Positions 26,668-35,693 of a DNA stretch of 64,000 nt are shown piece by piece. The stretch is from Haliea salexigens DSM 19537. GTDB taxonomy: Bacteria > Pseudomonadota > Gammaproteobacteria > Pseudomonadales > Halieaceae. Both the position numbers and the translations under genes were made by a program. Location of the stretch: assembly GCF_000423125.1 (NCBI RefSeq), contig NZ_AUHJ01000001.1, forward strand, positions 434,001 through 498,000, in the 5' to 3' direction. The stretch's first letter is position 1; each line of letters starts with the position of its first letter. The notes beneath the pieces were generated by a model. The model ran no database searches, was not told where the DNA came from, and was given only the letters and a program-made list of their open reading frames with translations.

Positions 26668-26687
26668 GCGGCGGCTGTCACCGCCGC
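26668..26687. terminator. GC-rich hairpin between kbl and edd
   Basis: GCGGCGG (26668-26674) and CCGCCGC (26681-26687) form a perfect 7-bp stem with a 6-base loop. No U-run follows, so if it ends transcription it does so inefficiently or with Rho. The rest of the 200-bp gap shows only a TATACT at 26776-26781 that could be an edd -10 box (TTGCCA lies 19 bp ahead). Confidence 0.4.
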
Positions 26688-26812
26688 TGCGTTTCAATGC
26701 GCGCAGAGCCTGGATTCCGTGCAGTGAAGGCAAGGTCCATAGGCGATTGCTTGCCAATAGCCCCTCCTCTCTGCCTATACTTGTTACGCCCCTCTCGCGT
26801 TTTGAGTATTTT

Positions 26813-28633
26813 ATGCTGCATTCAACCATCGAGTCTGTCACCGATCGTATCCATGAACGGAGCCGCGATAGCCGCAAGCGCTACCTGGACAAGGTAGACA
26901 CTGCGAGCCAGCAAGAGGTGAGCCGCAAGCGGCTGTCCTGCGGCAATATCGCCCACGCCATGGCAGCCTGCAATGACGAAGGCAAGTCGCTGCTGGCCTC
27001 CGACCGCGCCGCCAACCTGGGTATTGTCTCAGCGTACAACGAGATGCTGTCTGCGCACCAACCCTACGTTGATTTTCCGGACATCATCAAACGGGCCGCA
27101 CGTGACGCGAATGCGGTTGCCCAGTTCGCGGGCGGGGTACCCGCCATGTGCGATGGTGTAACCCAGGGTCGCGACGGCATGGAGCTGTCGCTGTTCAGCC
27201 GTGATGTGATCGCCATGGCGACCGGCGTGGCACTCTCCCACGATATGTTCGACGGCGTACTGTGCCTGGGTGTGTGCGACAAAATTGTGCCCGGCCTGCT
27301 GATTGGCGCACTCTCTTTTGGCCACCTTCCCACCGTATTCATTCCTGCCGGGCCCATGCCTTCAGGCTTGCCCAACAAGGAAAAAATTCGGGTGCGCCAG
27401 TTGTATGCTGAAGGCAAGGTTGGCCGCGATGCGCTGCTCAAGGCCGAAAGCGAGTCCTACCACAGCCCCGGCACATGCACATTCTACGGCACCGCCAACA
27501 GCAACCAGATGTTGATGGAAATCATGGGGCTACACCTGCCTGGAAGCTCCTTCATCAATCCCGGCACCGAAATGCGCGACGCGCTGACGGCGGCAGCAGT
27601 CAAACAGCTCGCCAAAATCACTAAACAGGGGGACGCGTTCACACCGCTGGCGGATATTGTCAATGAGCGCAGTCTGGTCAATGCTATCGTAGGGCTGCTG
27701 GCAACCGGCGGCTCTACCAACCACGCCATTCACCTCATTGCGATCGCGCGAGCTGCCGGCATCTTGATCAACTGGCAAGACATGTCGGAGCTCTCGTCAG
27801 TAGTGCCCCTGCTCTGTCGCATCTACCCGAATGGCGAGGCGGACGTGAACCATTTTCAAGCCGCCGGTGGCATGCCATTGCTCGTGCGCGAGTTATTAAG
27901 CGGCGGGCTACTCCATGATGACGTCAAGACGATTCTCGGCCAGGGGGGGTTAACAGCCTATTGCAGCGAACCCTTCTTCAACCCCGGCGGCCACGATGAA
28001 CCGCTTGAATGGAAACCGGGTGCTACCGCGTCGGCGGACCCGCAGGTGCTTGCCAGTATAAAAACACCTTTCAGCCCGGAGGGTGGACTCAAATTGCTGA
28101 CCGGCAACCTGGGGCGCTCCATCATCAAGGTGTCTGCGGTCGCCAAATCACACCAGAAGTTGCGCGCGCCTGCGGTGGTTCTCTCGCACCAGGACGAACT
28201 GAAAGAAAAGTTTGAAGCCGGGGAACTCGAGCGGGACTTTGTCGCAGTGGTCCGCTTTCAGGGCCCCAAAGCCAACGGCATGCCGGAACTGCATAAACTC
28301 GTGCCGTATCTGGGTATATTGCAGGACAGGGGCTTCAAGGTTGCCCTCGTAACCGATGGCAGAATGTCTGGCGCTTCGGGCAAGATTCCCGCCGCGATAC
28401 ATTTATCCCCGGAAGCACTGGATCAGGGCCCGATCGCAAAACTCCGGGACGGCGACACCATTGAGCTGGACGCCGAGGCGGGAGCGCTGAATGTACACGC
28501 AGCGGATTTCGATTCCCGACCGGCGATACCAGGCGACGGACAGCCCACCCAGGGGATGGGGCGAGAAATGTTTCAGGTGTTTCGCAACCAGGTTAGTGCC
28601 GCGGAAGACGGTGCTAGTGTGTTTCAGCAGTAG
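26813..28633 (+). CDS. edd: 6-phosphogluconate dehydratase
   Basis: 606 residues from the ATG at 26813; the frame is open to 26747, but [17 protein letters not shown] is the usual Edd start. Motifs of the IlvD/Edd family: [17 protein letters not shown], a Cys in [38 protein letters not shown] (Fe-S cysteines) and [10 protein letters not shown]. It dehydrates 6-phosphogluconate to KDPG with a [4Fe-4S] cluster, the first committed Entner-Doudoroff step. zwf follows after 17 bp and pgl and eda complete the pathway. Confidence 0.96.
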   Translation: MLHSTIESVTDRIHERSRDSRKRYLDKVDTASQQEVSRKRLSCGNIAHAMAACNDEGKSLLASDRAANLGIVSAYNEMLSAHQPYVDFPDIIKRAARDANAVAQFAGGVPAMCDGVTQGRDGMELSLFSRDVIAMATGVALSHDMFDGVLCLGVCDKIVPGLLIGALSFGHLPTVFIPAGPMPSGLPNKEKIRVRQLYAEGKVGRDALLKAESESYHSPGTCTFYGTANSNQMLMEIMGLHLPGSSFINPGTEMRDALTAAAVKQLAKITKQGDAFTPLADIVNERSLVNAIVGLLATGGSTNHAIHLIAIARAAGILINWQDMSELSSVVPLLCRIYPNGEADVNHFQAAGGMPLLVRELLSGGLLHDDVKTILGQGGLTAYCSEPFFNPGGHDEPLEWKPGATASADPQVLASIKTPFSPEGGLKLLTGNLGRSIIKVSAVAKSHQKLRAPAVVLSHQDELKEKFEAGELERDFVAVVRFQGPKANGMPELHKLVPYLGILQDRGFKVALVTDGRMSGASGKIPAAIHLSPEALDQGPIAKLRDGDTIELDAEAGALNVHAADFDSRPAIPGDGQPTQGMGREMFQVFRNQVSAAEDGASVFQQ

Positions 28634-28650
28634 AAGACGACCATACCGTT

Positions 28651-30138
28651 ATGACAGACCCGTTCGATATCGTGATTTTTGGCGGCTCAGGCGACCTGGC
28701 CCTGCGCAAACTGATACCCGCGCTGTACAAAGCGTTTACCGCAGAAGAGCTGGCGGAGGGCACGCGCATATTCACCACCACGCGGAGTGAAGAAGCGACC
28801 GCAAGGTATCTCGAAACGGCCCAGGATAGTCTGCAGGAGTTTCTGGTTGCCGAGGAATTCAACGACACGAAATGGGCAGCGTTCAAGACGCTTCTGTTCC
28901 CTGTTACGCTGGACATTGCAAACCGCGACGCAGGGTGGAAGGAGCTCAAAAGTGCGCTGAACACCCTCCCGGACGCCACGCGCATCTTCTACCTTGCCAC
29001 ACCACCCGCCGTATTTGGTGCTTGCTGCAAGCACCTGAGCGAAGAAGGCTTGATTTCAGAATACAGCCGCCTGGTGGTGGAAAAACCACTGGGCTACGAC
29101 GCAAAATCAGCCGAAGCCATCAACAACGAAATCGCCACGTATTTTGAAGAAAAATCCATTTACCGTATCGACCACTACCTGGGAAAGGAAACCGTGCAGA
29201 ACCTGCTGGCGCTGCGGTTTACCAATTTGATTTTCGAGCAGTTGTGGGATGCAAAGTCGATCGACCATGTGCAAATCACCATTGCCGAGACGGTGGGACT
29301 GGAAGGCAGAGCGGGGTTCTATAACGAGGCCGGGGCACTGCGGGACATGGTGCAGAACCACCTGCTGCAGCTTTTGAGTCTGGTGGCGATGGAGTCACCA
29401 CACACCATGAATGCTGAAAACATTCAAATGGAGAAGATCAAGGTTCTGGAAGCCCTGCGCCCTATCACCGGCGCCGACGTGATGAAAAACACGGTCCGCG
29501 GTCAATATGTGGCGGGCGGCCATCAGGGCAAGCTGGTGCCCGGATACCTTGAGGAGCTGGGATCAACCCATAGCGCAACCGAAACCTTCGTTGCCCTGCG
29601 CGTTTATATCGACAATTGGCGCTGGGCGCGGGTACCTTTCTATTTACGTACCGGCAAACGCATGAAGTCCCGCTTTGCGGAAATCATGATTCAGTTTAAA
29701 GAGGTTCCGCACCGCGTCTTCAGCGCCGGCGCCGGGAAAATGGACCCCAATCGCCTGGTGATTCGCCTGCAGCCCGAAGAATCCATTCAGCTGAGTCTCA
29801 TGTCGAAAAACCTGGACACGTTGGACATGCAGTTGCAACCCACCGCTCTCAACCTCAACTTTTCCGACACCTACAAACATTTGCGCAGTAGCGCCTATAA
29901 GCGCCTGATCCTGGACGCTGCCGCCGACAACTCCAGCCTGTTTATCAGCCGCAAGGAAGTCTCCACCGCATGGGCCTGGATTGACCCCATCATTGAAGCC
30001 TGGCAAGCCTCCTCCAGCTCACCGGAGTTGTACCGCGCAGGCTCCTGGGGCCCCGACGAAGCCGATGCACTGCTCGCGGAGGACTGCCACGCCTGGTACA
30101 ACGCAGGTGATATCGAGGAAGTCTGCGCGGATGATTGA
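28651..30138 (+). CDS. zwf: Glucose-6-phosphate 1-dehydrogenase
   Basis: 495 residues. NADP-binding FGGSGDLALRKLIPAL is near the start and the substrate-binding active-site RIDHYLGKE is at about 171-179, with KPLGYDAKSA ahead of it and FYLRTGKRM further on. It oxidises glucose-6-phosphate to 6-phosphogluconolactone, feeding pgl and then Edd. Its last codons overlap the pgl start by 8 bp, a sign of coupling. No HexR-type regulator is in the window, though such operons are often under HexR control in gammaproteobacteria. Confidence 0.96.
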   Translation: MTDPFDIVIFGGSGDLALRKLIPALYKAFTAEELAEGTRIFTTTRSEEATARYLETAQDSLQEFLVAEEFNDTKWAAFKTLLFPVTLDIANRDAGWKELKSALNTLPDATRIFYLATPPAVFGACCKHLSEEGLISEYSRLVVEKPLGYDAKSAEAINNEIATYFEEKSIYRIDHYLGKETVQNLLALRFTNLIFEQLWDAKSIDHVQITIAETVGLEGRAGFYNEAGALRDMVQNHLLQLLSLVAMESPHTMNAENIQMEKIKVLEALRPITGADVMKNTVRGQYVAGGHQGKLVPGYLEELGSTHSATETFVALRVYIDNWRWARVPFYLRTGKRMKSRFAEIMIQFKEVPHRVFSAGAGKMDPNRLVIRLQPEESIQLSLMSKNLDTLDMQLQPTALNLNFSDTYKHLRSSAYKRLILDAAADNSSLFISRKEVSTAWAWIDPIIEAWQASSSSPELYRAGSWGPDEADALLAEDCHAWYNAGDIEEVCADD

Positions 30139-30841
30139 GGAGTTCTTTTTCGCGCAGAGAGCCGAGTTATTCGAGGCGCTCACGACACACTGCGCCAATG
30201 TCTTGCGGCGTGGCATCGAAGCACATGACCACGCAACGGTTTTCGTTTCGGGCGGCAGCACCCCATTGCCCCTGTATCGCCAGCTCTCGCGTCAGGAACT
30301 GTCGTGGGAAAAGGTTGATATCGCCCTGGTTGATGAGCGCTGGGTAAACCCCGGCCAGCCCGGAAGCAATGAGACGGCTATCGTCGACAGCTTACTCAAG
30401 AACCGGGCATCCGAGGCCGCGTTCTTCGGTATGAAAACCGCGGCTGCAACTGCCACGGACGGCGCAGTGGAGTGCGAAACGAGATACAGGCGCATCCATT
30501 GCCCCTTCGACCTCTGTATTCTGGGGCTGGGGGCCGACGGCCATACCGCATCGCTTTTTCCTCATGCAGGGAACCTGGCGTATGCGCTTGACGCGAACAA
30601 CGCCCGGTTATGCACGCCTATCCAAGCCAGGGAAAGCGCGGTGACGGGCAAGCTCACTGAACGCATGACGCTCACACTGAACGCGATTCGCGCCTGCAAC
30701 ACCATTATCCTGCTGATTACCGGCGAGGAGAAACTCGAGGTGTACCGAACCGCACTTCATTCCCGGGACACTCTCGGCCTGCCTGTGAGCGCCTTGCTGC
30801 ACGGCGCTGGCAGCAAAGTATCCGTATACTGGGCGCCCTAG
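30131..30841 (+). CDS. pgl: 6-phosphogluconolactonase
   Basis: 236 residues from the ATG at 30131, chosen because earlier in-frame codons only translate zwf sequence out of frame. Motifs: VFVSGGSTPLPLYRQL (ligand loop), VDIALVDERWVNPG and LGLGADGHTASLFP, the last being the hallmark of DevB-type lactonases. It hydrolyses 6-phosphogluconolactone in the cytoplasm. The gene is embedded in edd-zwf-pgl-eda and its start overlaps zwf by 8 bp. Confidence 0.95.
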   Translation: MIEEFFFAQRAELFEALTTHCANVLRRGIEAHDHATVFVSGGSTPLPLYRQLSRQELSWEKVDIALVDERWVNPGQPGSNETAIVDSLLKNRASEAAFFGMKTAAATATDGAVECETRYRRIHCPFDLCILGLGADGHTASLFPHAGNLAYALDANNARLCTPIQARESAVTGKLTERMTLTLNAIRACNTIILLITGEEKLEVYRTALHSRDTLGLPVSALLHGAGSKVSVYWAP

Positions 30842-30881
30842 AAACCCCGAAACCCCGTTCCACCCATCGCGAGCGAACACA

Positions 30882-31517
30882 ATGACGAAGCAATTGAACA
30901 CTGTACTGACCACAAGCCCGGTCATTCCCGTTATCGTCATCGAGCGCGCAGATGATGCCGTGCCCCTGGCTGAGGCGCTGGTGCGCGGTGGACTGAAAGT
31001 GCTGGAAATCACCTTGCGCAGCGAGCACGGCCTGACAGCCATTGCAGCCATCAAGAAACACGTCCCCGGGGCGATCGTGGGTGCGGGCACTGTTCTCTCT
31101 GCGAGCGACTTCCAGGCATCTGTCGATGCCGGTGCCGAATTTATTGTTAGCCCCGGGACAACAGCCGCACTGCTCAAGGCGGCAACGGCAAGCGGCACCC
31201 CGTTGCTTCCCGGTGTGGCAACGCCGAGTGAGGCCATGACAGTTCTGGAACATGGCATTCACTGCATGAAGTTTTTCCCGGCTGAAGCCGCTGGCGGCAC
31301 CCGCATGCTCAAAGCCATCGCCGGGCCCATGCCGCAGATTAAATTCTGCCCCACAGGCGGCATCAACCTGGCGAATGTAAAAGACTACCTGGCGCTCGAT
31401 AACGTCTTGTGTGTCGGTGGAACCTGGATGCTGGACAGCGCCGCAATTCGGTCAGGGGATTGGGCTCAAATAGAGGCAGGCGCCCGTGCTGCGGCCGGGC
31501 TTTCAGCCAGGCGCTAA
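30882..31517 (+). CDS. eda: KHG/KDPG aldolase
   Basis: 211 residues. Conserved catalytic Glu is in VLEITLRSEHG; the phosphate and substrate region is VGAGTVLS; the Schiff-base lysine lies in MKFFPAEAAGG; and FCPTGGINLANV completes the barrel. It splits KDPG to pyruvate and glyceraldehyde-3-phosphate, the second Entner-Doudoroff step. It begins 40 bp after pgl in the same direction, and a hairpin at 31551-31575 follows. Confidence 0.96.
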   Translation: MTKQLNTVLTTSPVIPVIVIERADDAVPLAEALVRGGLKVLEITLRSEHGLTAIAAIKKHVPGAIVGAGTVLSASDFQASVDAGAEFIVSPGTTAALLKAATASGTPLLPGVATPSEAMTVLEHGIHCMKFFPAEAAGGTRMLKAIAGPMPQIKFCPTGGINLANVKDYLALDNVLCVGGTWMLDSAAIRSGDWAQIEAGARAAAGLSARR

Positions 31518-31550
31518 AGCTGCGGGCGCCAACGGCGTGTCGGCGGCGTA

Positions 31551-31575
31551 GCTCGGGATCGCCTACTCCCCGAGC
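31551..31575. terminator. Hairpin between convergent eda and padR genes
   Basis: GCTCGGG (31551-31557) and CCCGAGC (31569-31575) make a perfect 7-bp stem with an 11-base loop in the 60-bp gap, just before the padR stop. Without a U-run it is at best a weak or bidirectional terminator. Confidence 0.4.
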
Positions 31576-31577
31576 AT

Positions 31578-32138
31578 TCAGCCACCATCAGTTTCCTTGC
31601 CATCCACCGTTGCCAGAATGGCCTGAGCCTCGTCACACCAGGCCAGAAAGTGCTCTCCCTGACGGATGCCTGCCAACAGGGCCAGAAACACACCCTTGCG
31701 CCTTACCGGCAGGGCCGTGGGGTCTGCATAGTGGCGTCGGCGGATTTTTTCGTACAGATAGAGGCGCTGCATCATCTGCTCTCGACGCTGGCCAATCTCC
31801 ATCGCGAGATGCGCGGCGTTGCTTTCGGCAAGGTTGTACAACTTGACGAACAGGTCGTCCTTGCCCTCCTGCACGCGCGAATTGCCCATCACCCACTCCG
31901 CCATGGCGCTGCGCCCGGCGCCGGTAAGCGCGTAGACGATCTTGTCGGGCTTGCCCGCCTGGGCGACCGTTTCGCGCTGCAGCCAACCGCGGTCGGCCAG
32001 CTTGTGCAGTTCCTGGTAGATCTGTTGATGGCTGGCGCGCCAGAACAACCCCAGGGAGATATCGAACGCCTTGGCCAGTTCATAGCCCGACATGTCGTCT
32101 TCCAACAGGGCGGTCATGATTGCGTGAGAGAGTGCCAT
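31578..32138 (-). CDS. PadR family transcriptional regulator
   Basis: 186 residues from the ATG at 32138; a longer frame to 32207 adds residues that run into the operator region and do not resemble PadR. Winged helix at about 1-85: MALSHAIMTALLEDDMSGYELAK, QIYQELHKLADRGWL and YALTGAGRSAMAEW. The C-terminal half (VirR/PadR C domain) is helical and mediates dimerisation. PadR proteins repress genes for detoxification or aromatic metabolism. It is divergent from the nitronate-monooxygenase-like gene with two perfect repeats between, and so is very probably its regulator. Confidence 0.9.
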   Translation of the reverse strand: MALSHAIMTALLEDDMSGYELAKAFDISLGLFWRASHQQIYQELHKLADRGWLQRETVAQAGKPDKIVYALTGAGRSAMAEWVMGNSRVQEGKDDLFVKLYNLAESNAAHLAMEIGQRREQMMQRLYLYEKIRRRHYADPTALPVRRKGVFLALLAGIRQGEHFLAWCDEAQAILATVDGKETDGG

Positions 32139-32205
32139 GGCTGCTGCTGAGTACCTCGTATCGCGTGCGGCGTGAGCTTGGCAGCTTAAACCCGGAACGC
32201 TTTTC

Positions 32206-32248
32206 ATGCAAAAGGTTGCATATCAATTAAATATGCAATAAATTGCAT
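32206..32248. promoter_or_regulatory. Two identical operators and an overlapping promoter (PadR site)
   Basis: ATGCAA-4 bp-TTGCAT occurs twice as a perfect inverted repeat, at 32206-32221 and 32233-32248, with centres 27 bp apart; the family consensus for PadR sites is ATGT-N8-ACAT, so this is a related but distinct palindrome. A sigma70-like promoter lies over them on the plus strand: TTGCAT (32216-32221), 17 bp, TAAATT (32239-32244). A further half site ACTGCAAC follows at 32252-32259. Occupying either site would block the promoter. Confidence 0.7.
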
Positions 32249-32279
32249 AAAACTGCAACCCGTAATGGAGTTTCACCCC

Positions 32280-33245
32280 ATGGCACTACCCGCTGTTCTG
32301 CAAGACAAACTGCGCCTGCCCGCCGTCGCCGCCCCCATGTTCATCGTTTCCAACCCGGACCTGGTGATTGCCCAGTGCAAGGCCGGCATCGTCGGTTCAT
32401 TCCCGGCCCTGAATGCGCGGCCCGCGGAGCAGCTCGACGTCTGGCTGGAGAAAATCACGCGTGAACTGGCGGCGTGGGACGCAGAACACCCCGACACACC
32501 CGCGGCACCGTTTGCCGTGAACCAGATTGTGCACGGCTCCAACGACCGTCTGCAGCACGATCTGGAAATGTGCGTGAAGTACAAGGTGCCCATTGTCATT
32601 ACCTCTCTCGGTGCGAAGGAAATGGTAAACGAGGCGGTACACAGTTATGGCGGGATCGTGCTGCACGATGTGATCAACAACCGTTTTGCCCACAAAGCCA
32701 TCGAGAAGGGTGCGGACGGCCTGATCGCCGTGGCCTCCGGCGCCGGTGGCCACGCCGGCCCCCTGTCGCCTATCGCCTTGATTCAGGAAATTCGGGAATG
32801 GTTCGACGGCCCGCTGCTGCTTTCCGGCTCAATCGCCACTGGCGATGCCATCCTCGCCGCACAGGCCATGGGGGCAGACCTGGGCTATATCGGCTCGGCG
32901 TTCATCGCCACCAAAGAAGCCAATGCCGAGCAGGCCTACAAGCAGGCCATTGTCGACCACGGCGCCGGCGACATTGTCTACAGCAACCTGTTCACGGGAA
33001 TCCACGGCAATTACCTGCGCCCCTCTATCGAGGCCGCCGGGCTGGACCCGGACAATCTGCCCGAAAGTGACCCGTCTGCAATGAACTTCGGCTCGGGCGG
33101 CAACAGCGACGCCAAGGCCTGGAAAGATATCTGGGGCTGCGGCCAGGGCATTGGCGCCGTGAAGGAAATTCTCTCCGCGGGTGACCTGGTAGCGCGCCTG
33201 CAGCGCGAATACGCCGCGGCGCGCGCCCGCCTGCTGGGGAGCTAG
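32280..33245 (+). CDS. Nitronate monooxygenase-like NAD(P)H flavin oxidoreductase
   Basis: 321 residues from the ATG at 32280, picked over 32265 because GGAG lies 9 bp ahead of it. A TIM-barrel 2-nitropropane dioxygenase pattern: LPAVAAPMFIVSNPDLVIAQ at the N-terminus, GIVGSFPALNARP, FAVNQIVHGSNDR and the phosphate-binding VASGAGGHAG, then SIATGDAILAAQAMGADLGYIG. Members use FMN to oxidise alkyl nitronates or act as NADH:quinone or enoyl reductases. Control by the divergent PadR regulator is strongly suggested by the two operators over its promoter. Confidence 0.9.
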   Translation: MALPAVLQDKLRLPAVAAPMFIVSNPDLVIAQCKAGIVGSFPALNARPAEQLDVWLEKITRELAAWDAEHPDTPAAPFAVNQIVHGSNDRLQHDLEMCVKYKVPIVITSLGAKEMVNEAVHSYGGIVLHDVINNRFAHKAIEKGADGLIAVASGAGGHAGPLSPIALIQEIREWFDGPLLLSGSIATGDAILAAQAMGADLGYIGSAFIATKEANAEQAYKQAIVDHGAGDIVYSNLFTGIHGNYLRPSIEAAGLDPDNLPESDPSAMNFGSGGNSDAKAWKDIWGCGQGIGAVKEILSAGDLVARLQREYAAARARLLGS

Positions 33246-33254
33246 GCCGCGGCC

Positions 33255-34379
33255 TCAGCGGCGGCCGGGAAGCCCGGCGAGTTCGCTGAACTTGACCACG
33301 CGGGCGTGTACCGGCGGGTGCTCACTGGCACCTATCCAGCGCCAGCACAGGGTGCCCGTGTGGTGGCCCGCGGTTTCCACCCAGTTCGCCTGCGGCGGCT
33401 TCTCGTGCGCCACCACGATCACCACCCCGCCGTCCTCTTCATAGGCGGCGGTGTGTTTGTTGAAGTGAATCTGGTGGTAACGGAAGTCCAGTGATTCCAT
33501 CCACCAGTTCTGCAGCACGAAGTTCCACGTCTGACAGGCCGGCACCACGGGCGCCTCAATCAACAGCGCCTCGTCCGGTGCGAGCTCCCAGGCACTGTGA
33601 AAATAGTAGATATTGGGGTCGCCGCCAATGGCCTGGCAAAATGCTTGGTCCGCTGGCGCCACCTGATTCAGGGTCGGTAGGAAGCTCGCCGCCCAACCTT
33701 CAAACAGCCCGGTGGTGCTGCGCATGAACTGCACCGCGCCCTGCAAGGCACGGTCGAGCTTTTCCGGCGATAGCGGCTCGGGCCGCTCGTGCTCCGCGCC
33801 GATACGCTCTATGCGAATTTCCGCGCGCGTCTCGCCACGGCGATCCTGGAACGTCTGACGCACGTTCAGCGAGTTGGTCTCGGGCCCCATGGGCAGCCAG
33901 TTGCCCGGCTGCTGGCGCTGGCTGACAATGATCTCCAACGTACCGTCGGGGTTGATATCCATGTCCCGCGAGTCGAGCCAACCATCGGTTTTCATGCCAC
34001 CGCCACTGCTGTAACGATTGATCACGGTACCAAAGCCCAGATAATTCACCGTGCCTCGCGTCCCCGTTATCCGGTAGTCATACTGCGGATCGATGGTCGC
34101 CGTCTGGTAGTGGTTATCCGGGTTGTCGGCACCGAGCTTGATGGTTTCGTGTGCCGGGCAACGCAACTCGGGAAAGCGCGGGTCACCCGCTTCGAGGAAG
34201 CTCTCCAGCCCGGCGCGCAACATACGCGATAAATAGCGGTAACCCTCGGCGCGGGTAAACGCATCCTGCGGAGCGTTCTCGGCGTCCACCAGACTACCCG
34301 CCTCTTTCAGCGCATCGCAGAACTCACTCCAGGTACTGCCATCCATCACGCGCTGTTCTGCGTTCGCCGGTTCATTCAT
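33255..34379 (-). CDS. DUF1214 domain-containing protein
   Basis: 374 residues. The C-terminal part (about 270-350) has the DUF1214 feel: WELAPDEALLIEAPVVPACQTWNFVLQNWW, then HEKPPQANWVETAGHHTGTLCWRWIG. The family is common in actinobacteria and in marine gammaproteobacteria; function is unknown, and it is thought to be linked to lipid or steroid metabolism by context. Its start overlaps the sulfotransferase stop by 4 bp, so the two are co-translated. No signal peptide. Confidence 0.85.
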   Translation of the reverse strand: MNEPANAEQRVMDGSTWSEFCDALKEAGSLVDAENAPQDAFTRAEGYRYLSRMLRAGLESFLEAGDPRFPELRCPAHETIKLGADNPDNHYQTATIDPQYDYRITGTRGTVNYLGFGTVINRYSSGGGMKTDGWLDSRDMDINPDGTLEIIVSQRQQPGNWLPMGPETNSLNVRQTFQDRRGETRAEIRIERIGAEHERPEPLSPEKLDRALQGAVQFMRSTTGLFEGWAASFLPTLNQVAPADQAFCQAIGGDPNIYYFHSAWELAPDEALLIEAPVVPACQTWNFVLQNWWMESLDFRYHQIHFNKHTAAYEEDGGVVIVVAHEKPPQANWVETAGHHTGTLCWRWIGASEHPPVHARVVKFSELAGLPGRR

Positions 34380-35545
34380 ACCGTTGCCTCTTCATCCAGT
34401 GTCAGGTCGTAACGTTGCATGTAGTCCTTGAACAGTGCCGCCACCTCTTCACGAGTGATGGCGTAGTCCTCAAGCCGATAGCGGTGCAGCCCGTGTTTGC
34501 CGCGCGGGTGATTGTCCAGCCAGGCCTGCATACGCTGCCGTACATCCGTTTGCAGCGGCATGTCGCGCAGGGCATACAGCTGTTCCAGCACTCGCCATGG
34601 GTTGGCGACGAATTCATCGTGATACACATCGAGGAATTGCCCCGGGTGCGTCGGTTCCAGCGCGGCGCGATCTGCTTCGAATGTACGCGTATAGGCGGTC
34701 AGCATGGTCATCCAGTCACGGCCGATTTCCGCGCGATCAATGCTGTCGCTGCTGCTGCGCCGCAGCACCTCGCTGAAGCTGCAACCTGAACCGACAAACG
34801 CCAGCGGTGCGCGGTGGGTCTGGACGATAATGGCATCGGGGTACACCCGCAGTATCTCCCGCAGGCCGAGCTGATGAAATGGCGCCTTGAGCACCCACTG
34901 CCCGGGATGCCGCGACTGCAGCAGCTGTAACTGCCGGCGGTGATAGTCGTAGCTGTCAGAACGACACAGATTCGCATACAGCCAGTTGGCGTAACTGGGC
35001 ACGTGAAAGAGCGCGGAGTATTCAACCGACATGAAATTGCGGTTGAGCAGCATGTAGCACTCGTCCGGCTCTTCGGCATCAATCAGGTGAGTCTGGCGAA
35101 AGCCGGGGAGAAACGTCTCGGTCAGGGCCACGCCCTCGGCGCGCGCCGCAATACGCGGATCGCTGGTGTAGGACGCCGTCTCCGGAGGTGGCACAGGCTG
35201 CTGGGCCTCCCACAGGCGCAGGGTGCGATTGCGGGGATCCTGGTTCAGCAGGTGATGCAGGGCCGTCGTGCCGGTGCGCGGCAGGCCCAGAATGAACACC
35301 GGGCGCTGTACCTGCTGCTCGCCAACCTCCGGGTGAGAGGTGAGGTAATCTTCTATCTCCAGGCGCCGCGAGAGCCCGTCAAGGATGGTCATTTCAGCCC
35401 GCATGTGACCAAACTCATTCAGCCTCGCTTCGGTGTGCAGCGCCTCGAGCAGGCGCTCCAGTGCCTCGTAAAAGGCCGGGTCGCCAAAATCTTCCAACCC
35501 GGTATCCACCATCGCCTGTTGGCGCAATGCTTCCAGTTCCAGCAC
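34376..35545 (-). CDS. Sulfotransferase family protein
   Basis: 389 residues. The PAPS 5'-phosphosulfate loop is LGLPRTGTT at 86-94, followed by ALHHLLNQDP; the 3'-phosphate site lies in WVLKAPFHQLGLREILRVYPDA. Members transfer sulfate from PAPS to a hydroxyl or amine, but many bacterial copies of this subgroup have unknown acceptors. The pairing with DUF1214 by a 4-bp overlap is itself a recurring arrangement. The 148-bp gap upstream holds no clear promoter. Confidence 0.9.
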   Translation of the reverse strand: MLELEALRQQAMVDTGLEDFGDPAFYEALERLLEALHTEARLNEFGHMRAEMTILDGLSRRLEIEDYLTSHPEVGEQQVQRPVFILGLPRTGTTALHHLLNQDPRNRTLRLWEAQQPVPPPETASYTSDPRIAARAEGVALTETFLPGFRQTHLIDAEEPDECYMLLNRNFMSVEYSALFHVPSYANWLYANLCRSDSYDYHRRQLQLLQSRHPGQWVLKAPFHQLGLREILRVYPDAIIVQTHRAPLAFVGSGCSFSEVLRRSSSDSIDRAEIGRDWMTMLTAYTRTFEADRAALEPTHPGQFLDVYHDEFVANPWRVLEQLYALRDMPLQTDVRQRMQAWLDNHPRGKHGLHRYRLEDYAITREEVAALFKDYMQRYDLTLDEEATV

Positions 35546-35693
35546 AGGGACTTCCTTTTCATCGTCATTATTATTATGGCGTTTCCGCCGCGCTACACTC
35601 TACAAAGCTGCGCGCGGGCAAGCACCCCCGAAAGCGAGACTGCCGGTTGCTGGTATAACAAACGAGACCAGCGACCCGCCCACCAGCTCTGGC

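Noticed and set aside
26747-26812. 22-codon N-terminal extension of edd
   Set aside because: The extension overlaps the presumed promoter region and has no family similarity; the ATG at 26813 matches known Edd starts.
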